From: CAWIJJ01 sp963836405
GTDB taxonomy: Bacteria > Acidobacteriota > Terriglobia > Bryobacterales > Bryobacteraceae
DNA length: 64,000 nucleotides
Reading direction: 5' to 3'
NCBI GenBank assembly: GCA_963836405.1
Contig: CAWIJL010000002.1
Location: 342,377 to 406,376 of the forward strand
This document shows positions 54,034-64,000 of this stretch, piece by piece (position 1 is the first letter of the stretch; the number at the start of each line of letters is the position of its first letter). The notes beneath the pieces are model-generated. The model saw only the letters and a program-made list of their open reading frames with translations. It was not told the DNA's origin and searched no databases. The translations under genes and the position numbers were made by a program.

Positions 54034-54723
54034 ATGCGCTCAATAACGTTTGCCCTCGCCCTGGTGTTAGGCTGCGCGCCGCTCGGCGCCCAGGGCGACA
54101 AAAGCAAGACGGACGAACGGCTGGAGGATTCGGCCGCGCTCTTCTCCGAGATTATGGGTACGCCGGATCGCTCCATTCCCCAGGATCTGCTGAACAAATC
54201 ACACTGCGTGGTGCTGGTGCCCGACCTGAAAAAGGGCGCGTTCCTGATCGGCGCCAAGTACGGGCGGGGATTCGCCGTCTGCCGGAATCCGAGCGGGCAG
54301 GGGTGGGGACCGCCGGCCGCGATTCGCATCGAGGGTGGAAGTATCGGCTTTCAGATCGGCGTTTCCTCGACAGACGTGGTGCTGCTGGTGATGAACCAGC
54401 GCGGCATGAAGAAGCTGACTTCGAGCAAGTTCACCATAGGCGGCGATGCCACTGCCGCCGCCGGTCCGGTGGGACGGAACGCGACGGCGCAAACGGACGC
54501 GCTGATGACGGCGGAGATCCTGTCGTGGTCGCGATCCAAGGGCCTGTTTGCGGGCATTTCGCTTGACGGCGCAACGCTTCGCAACGACATTGACGAGAAC
54601 CAGATCATGTACGGGAAGGCGTGGAGCAGCAAGGAGATCCTGGGCAGCGGCGCCACGCCTCCGGCGGCCGCGAACGCGCTGCTGGCCGCCCTTTCCAAGT
54701 ATTCGCCGCGAGAGACCGAGTAA
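54034..54723 (+). CDS. secreted SYLF-domain (Ysc84/DUF500) lipid-binding protein
   Basis: A signal peptide (MRSITFALALVLGCAPLGAQ) precedes a SYLF domain. Typical segments are IPQDLLNKSHCVVLVPDLKK, AFLIGAKYGRGFAVCRN, FQIGVSSTDVVLLVMNQRGM, KLTSSKFTIGGDATAAAGPV and SRSKGLFAGISLDGATLRND. SYLF domains bind phosphoinositides in eukaryotes; in bacteria the secreted forms are of unknown role. It lies 16 bases after the slipin gene, so all three genes may form one envelope-related operon. Confidence 0.87.
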   Translation: MRSITFALALVLGCAPLGAQGDKSKTDERLEDSAALFSEIMGTPDRSIPQDLLNKSHCVVLVPDLKKGAFLIGAKYGRGFAVCRNPSGQGWGPPAAIRIEGGSIGFQIGVSSTDVVLLVMNQRGMKKLTSSKFTIGGDATAAAGPVGRNATAQTDALMTAEILSWSRSKGLFAGISLDGATLRNDIDENQIMYGKAWSSKEILGSGATPPAAANALLAALSKYSPRETE

Positions 54724-54746
54724 CTCCGCCTCCGCGGCGGGGCCGC

Positions 54747-55778
54747 TCACAGATTCGGCGTCACTTTGGACAGGGTACGGGGTTTATCGGGGTCGAGGCC
54801 TTTCTGCGTGGCCAGGCTCGCGGCAAAGAGCTGCGCGGGCACGATGTAGGGGATGGGCGTCAGGACTTCTTTGACGCGGCGGGGCAGGCGGATGACGCGT
54901 GTGGCGCGGGAGGCGGCTTCCGGATTGCCGCGATCGGCGATGGCGACGATTTCCGCGTCCATGGCGCGGAGTTTATCGAGCGTTTCGCGGATGGACTTCC
55001 AGGTGACGCCCCCGGGAGCGAAGGCGAATACGGGAAAGCTGGGCTCGACCAGAGCGATGGGGCCGTGCAGGAAGTCGGCCGAGGAGAAGCGCTCCGCAAC
55101 GACGTAGCAGGTTTCCATCAGCTTCAGCGCGAACTCGAAGGCGTTGGAGTAATTGAGGCCGCGCCCCACCACGACGGCGTTGCGCATGTAGCGGTAGCGC
55201 TCGGACAGCGCCTCGATCTCCGGCGCGAGCTCGAGCGTCTCGGCCACCGTTTCCGGCAGGCTCTTCAGGTCGTCGAGCCGGAGCTTCGCGCCGAGCGCGC
55301 AGGCGAGCAGGTAGAGCGTGAGCATCTGGCCGGTATAGGTCTTGGTGGCCGCGACGCTCCGTTCGCGTCCGGCGCGCACCAGGAACAGGTGCTCGGCGAG
55401 TTTTGCCATCGAACTGGCGCGTTCGTTGGTGATGCCGAGGGTGAGTGCGCCGCGGGCGCGCGCCCGCTCCAGGATCAGGTTGGTGTCGGTGGATTCGCCG
55501 GACTGCGAGATCGCGACCACCAGGCTGTCGCGGTAATCGACGCGCGCCTGGTAGAGCGTGGCGATGGAGGGCGCCGCCAGAGAGACGGGAATTCCCGTGG
55601 TGATCTCGAGCAGGTAGCGGCCGAACAGCGCGGCGTTATCGGAGGTTCCGCGCGCTACCAGCACGATCAGGCGCGGCCGCCGTTTTTCGAAAATACGGCG
55701 GAAGCGGTCCACCTTGCGGGCCTCGCCGGCGAGCGTTCGTTCGAGCGCCTCCGGCTGCTGCCGGATCTCGTCGAGCAT
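54747..55778 (-). CDS. SIS-domain sugar isomerase/deaminase, GlmS-isomerase-like
   Basis: Two SIS domains occupy the protein: the first with LIVLVARGTSDNAALFGRYL and VVAISQSGESTDTNLILERA, the second with AVVVGRGLNYSNAFEFALKL, SADFLHGPIALVEPSFPVFA. The glutaminase half of GlmS is absent, so it is a stand-alone sugar-phosphate isomerase or deaminase (NagB-II/AgaS-like). The start is set at 55778 because GGAAGGA lies nine bases upstream; two upstream in-frame starts (55787, 55796) are possible. It probably acts on glucosamine-6-phosphate or a relative. Confidence 0.78.
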   Translation of the reverse strand: MLDEIRQQPEALERTLAGEARKVDRFRRIFEKRRPRLIVLVARGTSDNAALFGRYLLEITTGIPVSLAAPSIATLYQARVDYRDSLVVAISQSGESTDTNLILERARARGALTLGITNERASSMAKLAEHLFLVRAGRERSVAATKTYTGQMLTLYLLACALGAKLRLDDLKSLPETVAETLELAPEIEALSERYRYMRNAVVVGRGLNYSNAFEFALKLMETCYVVAERFSSADFLHGPIALVEPSFPVFAFAPGGVTWKSIRETLDKLRAMDAEIVAIADRGNPEAASRATRVIRLPRRVKEVLTPIPYIVPAQLFAASLATQKGLDPDKPRTLSKVTPNL

Positions 55779-55817
55779 GCGGGACATTCCTTCCACAGTA
55801 ACAGGCGGCGGCTGATT

Positions 55818-57406
55818 TTAGATCGGGTTAAGAGGCTTGGTGTCGGTGCCGACGAGGAAGGTGCGGGAGGGCGTTTCGCTGGGGGGAGGCTCAGCAGTTG
55901 CGGGCGGATCAGCAGGAGCACCTGGTGGTTGGTCTTATTGCGGTCGCGGAGGCTGGTGAGGGCGCCGAGGTAGGGGATGCGCGAGACCCCGGCGAGTCCG
56001 GCGATGCTATGGGCTTCGCTGGTCTCGATCAACCCGGTAATTGCGACCCATTCGCCGAACCGGAGGCGCGTCTTCGATTGCACGGAGCGGTTTGCGACCA
56101 CCGGAATATCGTTCACCGAAGTTCCGGTTAATACCTTGAACTGAGCGTCGATATCGAGCGTCACTTCGTCGGTGCCGTGGACGGTGGGAGTGGCCTTGAG
56201 CGACAAGCCGAGGTCTTCGAAGGTGAACGAGGGCGGGGGAGTGTAGGCGTCGGCTCCCTGGGAGGACTCGGGGCCGAAGTAACCGGAGGTGAGGATGGGA
56301 AACCGCTCGCCGACGTGAACGTTCGCCGCCTGCCCGTCGATGGATCGCGCGGTTGTGTCCATCAGCATCGCGCCTTGCGACTGGGACATTTTGGCCACGA
56401 TGGCCGAAGTGAAGACGCCGATGCCGAGGAACTTCGCCGGGCCGAGGCGGAGGATATCGAGGGCCTGGGTCAGGGTTTTCCTGGGGTTGAACGACCAGGT
56501 GGTCAGGGGTGAGACGGTGGGGAAATCGACGCCGTAGGTGAGCAGGTCGTTCTGGCTCACCTCGAGGAGGCGCATTTCGATGAACACCTGGGCGCGCGGC
56601 CGCATCAACTCCTCGAGGAGGGCGCGGGCCGGGACGATCTTGGAGATCGGGCCGCGGAACATAACGACACTCGCAACCGAATCGAAGGCCACGCGGTCGA
56701 GTGCGAATGTCTGCTGGACGGCGGTGATGAGGGCGGTGAACTCCTGCGGATTGGTAACTTCGCCGAGTTGCACGCCGACTACGGCATAGGGCTCCAGGTC
56801 ATTGCGCTTTTGCGGATTATCGCGAGCCACCAGAAACAGCTTGTCGGTCAACGGGATTACGAAGGAGGCGGTGGCGGCTTCGAGCGACCGCAAGGCGAGG
56901 CGGTAGTCGGCGTCCTGGATCTCGAAGTGAAACGAGGGGATGGCCTGGTAGTCGCCGTCGAAAATGCAATCGAGGCCGAAGGCATGCGCCACATCCTCGA
57001 ACAGCTTGCGGCTGTCGCCGCGAAGGTCGAAATCTTTGCGGACCGGTTGGGCCGCGAGCGCGGTGGGCGGCAGTGGGCGGCGGGCCTCGAGTTTCTCCTG
57101 GGCGGTGGGGGGATCGAGGAGCGGCGCGGGCGGGGGCGTGAGGGCGGACTGTTCGGGGGACAGCAACTGGTACTGCGGAACCGGCGGGGATTCCATGGCT
57201 GCGCGGGACTGAACCGATTGCGTGCGCAGCCAATAGGTCTGGTTATTGGGCTCAAGCGCAGCGGCCTGGGAATAGTAGAGATAGGCCTGGGCCATGTGGC
57301 CGGCCTTCTCCGCGTCACGCCCGCTCTCGTACAATTCCCACGCGGATTCGGCGGCTGCGGCGACGGCGGCAATGGTCAGAGCCAGAATGAGCACACGTAG
57401 CCGCAC
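55818..57406 (-). CDS. secretin-family protein (GspD/PilQ-like), frameshifted near its end
   Basis: A signal peptide (MRLRVLILALTIAAVAAAA) and a TPR-like segment (WELYESGRDAEKAGHMAQAY) precede two N-type secretin domains (about 120-250) and the outer-membrane secretin core: AQVFIEMRLLEVSQNDLLTY, GAMLMDTTARSIDGQAANVH, GERFPILTSGYFG, FTFEDLGLSLKATPTV and VQSKTRLRFGEWVAITGLI. Near 55881 a run of six G (C on the coding strand) shifts the frame; one extra base would restore a tail SETPSRTFLVGTDTKPLNPI ending at 55818, before the SIS gene. Without it, translation runs into that gene. It likely forms an outer-membrane pore for type II secretion or pili. Confidence 0.8.
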
Positions 57407-57689
57407 ATGAGATTGACGGCGTCGCAGCCCCGAACGTGCAGAGCCGCATGCAAGAGATTTGGCGGGGTTTATTGAAATCAGGGCCGAGGGAGATGGCGCT
57501 CGTCATCTTCTCAGGCTGAGAGCGCCGGCGGCATGGTCCGGGCGGAATGAGCCGCGGCCCTCCCTGGTTTTGAGCGAGGCGCGGAAGGGGCCGACGCGGG
57601 TCTGGATTTTCAGGGGTCGTTTGCCGCGCGCATCCTGCCGGCTCTGTGGATCGTTTCGCTGACAATCGCCTGTACGCGGGGTGGCGGGC

Positions 57690-58235
57690 AACCTGGTGCG
57701 CCTGTACGGGGCCGGGCGCCGGGTGGCACGCAAAGCGTTGCGCAATTGGGAGTTGTCATTGTCGGCATGGTCGTGCGGACGGGCGCGATGGGAATCAGAT
57801 TACGCCGATCCTGACGGCTCCCGGCGCCGGCGGCCTGGCGGCGGCGCTGGGTGGCGGTGGCGCGGCAGATCCGGATCGGCGACTAGATCCGGCTGAACAC
57901 GGGGGAGGAGAGCTATGTCACGCGCAGCACGACGATCCGCGCTTTGGCGAACAACATTGTGATCGTTTCCGAACGCGAAGCTGGCGCAGGCGATCGTCAC
58001 GGACTTCTACCAGCCGGAACGGCGGAGGGGCCAAACCTGGTTTCCGTGAGTTACGACTGCGACCCGGCCTAGGTGGAGCGGATGCTGCTGGAGGGAGCGG
58101 GCGAGATTGTGGGCCTGCCGGCCGACGGGGCGCCCGCGGTCCGGTGCGAGATTTCCCGGCGTTTCCAGCGCTTCCGGGACGAGGGGCTCGTGATCCGTAT
58201 CCGACGCGGAGGCTGCTTTTCGGAACAATTCAGAA
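57690..58235 (+). pseudogene. MscS-type mechanosensitive channel remnant
   Basis: Plus-strand pieces in several frames spell the core of an MscS channel: ILTAPGAGGLAAALGGG (the gly-rich pore helix region, altered), IRLNTGEESYVTRSTTIRAL, ANNIVIVS, KLAQAIVTDFYQPE and VSYDCDPA, then the start of the C-terminal domain. Each needs a frame change and stops interrupt the reading. It is a decayed gene. The stretch upstream, 57407-57690, has no recognised coding. Confidence 0.6.
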
Positions 58236-58330
58236 ATTTCAGACCCTTTGAAACCTGGGGGCGGGGACGTGCATCCATAGACTTACGAGAAGACTTGCGG
58301 GCGGCCGATCAAAGTTATTTATGGACTGGC

Positions 58331-58359
58331 TTGCCAACTTCGATATCGTCTGTTAACCT
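58331..58359 (+). promoter_or_regulatory. candidate rRNA operon promoter
   Basis: TTGCCA (58331-58336) and TAACCT (58354-58359) are 17 bases apart, about 245 bases before the 16S gene. A second TTGACA at 58525 has no matching -10. The gap 58236-58603 has no convincing gene and fits a leader of an rrn operon. Confidence 0.45.
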
Positions 58360-58603
58360 GATTGAAGTCAGCCGATAGCAAGACCGAAGTTCTGGTCGCA
58401 ATCAACGAAATCTTCCGGCTAGATCCATTGCGCTCACAAGAGCAGTGTGGACGGATGCCGGGCAAGTTTCGAGGCCTGCCGTTGGCCGGGGTATTACGAT
58501 GTCCCGTGCGGGCGGCGCAGATCATTGACAATCTGGTTGGATGCAGTAAGAAGAACTCGTCAGAAGTTTGAGTAAAGCGGAGCGAACGATTGAAACTCTA
58601 CAT

Positions 58604-60110
<1,507 letters not shown>

Positions 60111-60324
60111 AGAGAACGTGGGTGGAGTTTCCGAAAAGATGTCCCTGTGGGTGTACCCGGGGGCCGACAGTAGGAAACAGCCGTTCCACTCCAAACCGCC
60201 AGGTTTCCTTCGGGGGACTTGGTGAGCCCGCTCCGTATCTCCACTTGAATTTCCAAGAGATTTTCGAAACGGCCATGGGCTGGACCCGTGGTCTCTGCAT
60301 CCAACTGGCCTCGATTGAAAAAGG

Positions 60325-60390
60325 CAGTCGGCGGTCGGCGATCGGCTCAAACCGGAGTACGGTTGAGCTGAGAGCCGATAGCCGATAGCT
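60325..60390 (+). repeat. palindromic spacer repeat 1 (family 2)
   Basis: The arms GTCGGCGGTCGGCGATCGGC and GCCGATAGCCGATAGC (around a TCAAACCGGAGTACGGTTGA centre) form a long imperfect hairpin before tRNA-Ala. The same design recurs at 60.61-60.69 kb and inside the 23S gene. Confidence 0.6.
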
Positions 60391-60393
60391 GAA

Positions 60394-60469
60394 GGGGCTG
60401 TAGCTCAGCTGGGAGAGCGCCTGATTTGCACTCAGGAGGTCGCCGGTTCGATCCCGACCAGCTCCACCA
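60394..60469 (+). tRNA. tRNA-Ala (TGC anticodon)
   Basis: A 76-base cloverleaf with acceptor GGGGCTG pairing to CAGCTCC, D-arm with AGCTCAGCTGGGAGAGC, anticodon loop TTTGCAC between CCTGA and TCAGG (anticodon TGC), T-arm GGTTCGATCC and an encoded CCA. It is in the usual 16S-23S spacer position. Confidence 0.97.
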
Positions 60470-60528
60470 GATAGCGGTCGATTGCGGTACAGGCAGTGAT
60501 AGCGGATGTTTAGCTGATAGGCTCCTCC

Positions 60529-60605
60529 GGGCCTGTAGCTCAGATGGCTAGAGCGCACCCCTGATAAGGGTGAGGTCGGTGGTTCAATTCCACCCAGGCC
60601 CACCA
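60529..60605 (+). tRNA. tRNA-Ile (GAT anticodon)
   Basis: A 77-base cloverleaf beginning GGGCCTGTAGCTCAG, anticodon loop CTGATAA between CACCC and GGGTG (anticodon GAT), T-arm GGTTCAATTCC and encoded CCA. The Ala-Ile order in the rrn spacer is the reverse of the more common Ile-Ala. Confidence 0.97.
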
Positions 60606-60608
60606 AGA

Positions 60609-60690
60609 AAAGCGGTCAGCGGTCAGCGATAGCCTTTCAGCCGGAGTGGCTGAGAGGTTTTCGCTGAAAGCTGATAGCGAGTTAAGAGCT
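60609..60690 (+). repeat. palindromic spacer repeat 2 (family 2)
   Basis: Arms GCGGTCAGCGGTCAGCGATA and CGCTGAAAGCTGATAGCG around CAGCCGGAGTGGCTG form a second long hairpin between tRNA-Ile and the 23S gene. Its centre CCGGAGT matches repeat 1. Confidence 0.6.
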
Positions 60691-60713
60691 AAAAGCTTTT
60701 TCGATCTTTGACA

Positions 60714-60731
60714 ACTGAATGATTGACGGGC
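60714..60731 (+). promoter_or_regulatory. 23S processing stem, 5' arm
   Basis: AACTGAATGATTGACGGG pairs with CCCGTCAATCGTTC downstream of the 23S gene (63849-63862). Such flanking stems are the RNase III substrate that frees the 23S precursor. Confidence 0.6.
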
Positions 60732-60842
60732 ATAAACAAAACACAAGTTTTTTAAGTGTAAGCGCGAGAAAGTAGCGCCACCTGAACGCGGGCAGACCTG
60801 AAAGGAGGGATGTCCGGGTGTTGTGTGCGAAGTAGATTTTAT

Positions 60843-63796
<2,954 letters not shown>

Positions 63797-63882
63797 ATAA
63801 AACTCTACTGCGCACACACCGCCGTGAGCGCGCTGTCCCCCGTTTTTCCCCGTCAATCGTTCTGAACTCGTTGTCATCCCCT

Positions 63883-63999
63883 TTCTGGGTGACCGTAGCG
63901 AGGAGGACCCACCCGTTCCCATCCCGAACACGGTAGTTAAGCTCCTCAGCCCCGATGGTACTGCACGGAACTGTGTGGGAGAGTAGGAAGTCGCCCGGT
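63883..63999 (+). rRNA. rrf: 5S ribosomal RNA
   Basis: About 117 bases with terminal stem TCTGGGTGAC/GTCGCCCGG, and the conserved loops CCCACCCGTTCCCATCCCGA, CACGGTAGTTAAGC and CCGATGGTACTG. The last bases lie at the window edge. It completes the 16S-23S-5S operon. Confidence 0.92.
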
Positions 64000-64000
64000 T

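Noticed and set aside
58362..58571. 69-codon ORF before the 16S gene
   Set aside because: It lies in the rRNA leader downstream of a candidate promoter and its translation resembles no protein.

Overview
The window looks like the chromosome of an Acidobacteriota member close to Solibacter/Bryobacter (subdivision 3). The evidence is lineage-typical families: an acidobacterial duplicated orphan permease (ADOP), a VWFA-related acidobacterial protein, a TIGR03437-type secreted protein, many secreted TPR proteins and a PEP-CTERM protein. GC is high, and a full rRNA operon closes the window. Taxonomy is inferred from gene content and the general look of the 16S gene, not from a search.

Layout. 1-8.7 kb is accessory: toxin-antitoxin remnants, small hypotheticals, an ADOP permease, an integrase fragment, a decayed acetylxylan esterase and an ORF-less group II intron relic. 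9.1-10.6 kb pairs a cysteine-free Rrf2 regulator with cysK. 12.4-16.9 kb is the classic rpmH-rnpA-yidD-yidC-jag-mnmE cluster, without dnaA. 16.9-24.05 kb holds four recognisable genes (GH43 xylosidase, hexuronate-type MFS transporter, M16 peptidase, Nramp transporter), all broken by many frameshifts. An IS1634-family element (24.2-26.2 kb) and a rubble zone with MCP and alginate-export fragments follow. 27.1-38.1 kb carries CtaG-like and DUF2243 membrane proteins, TPR proteins, miaA, an orphan ATP-grasp-like protein, an M1 aminopeptidase and a receiver protein. 39.6-44.2 kb is a phosphate-type regulatory block: PhoB-PhoR-PhoB-like plus a PafA-type alkaline phosphatase. 44.2-48.1 kb is an accessory insert flanked by direct repeats of the 3' end of the Sua5/tsaC gene. 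A metallophosphoesterase-prfB-tsaC operon follows, with the programmed RF2 frameshift, then a PilT ATPase, a GntR-slipin pair, a SYLF protein, a SIS-domain isomerase and a secretin. A decayed MscS channel precedes the 16S-tRNA-Ala-tRNA-Ile-23S-5S operon.

Two cross-cutting themes stand out. First, indels disrupt many otherwise well-conserved genes, both singly (cysK, miaA, phoR, the secretin, the TIGR03437 protein) and densely in 16.9-24 kb; several lie in homopolymers, so assembly or read error must be excluded before calling decay. Second, at least two interspersed repeat families are present. One palindromic family occurs in the rRNA spacers and apparently also inside a 23S rRNA helix. I found no CRISPR array and no convincing new multi-gene system. 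The most unusual signals are the repeat-bearing 23S helix, rnpA without a canonical start codon, and the island in the 3' end of tsaC.
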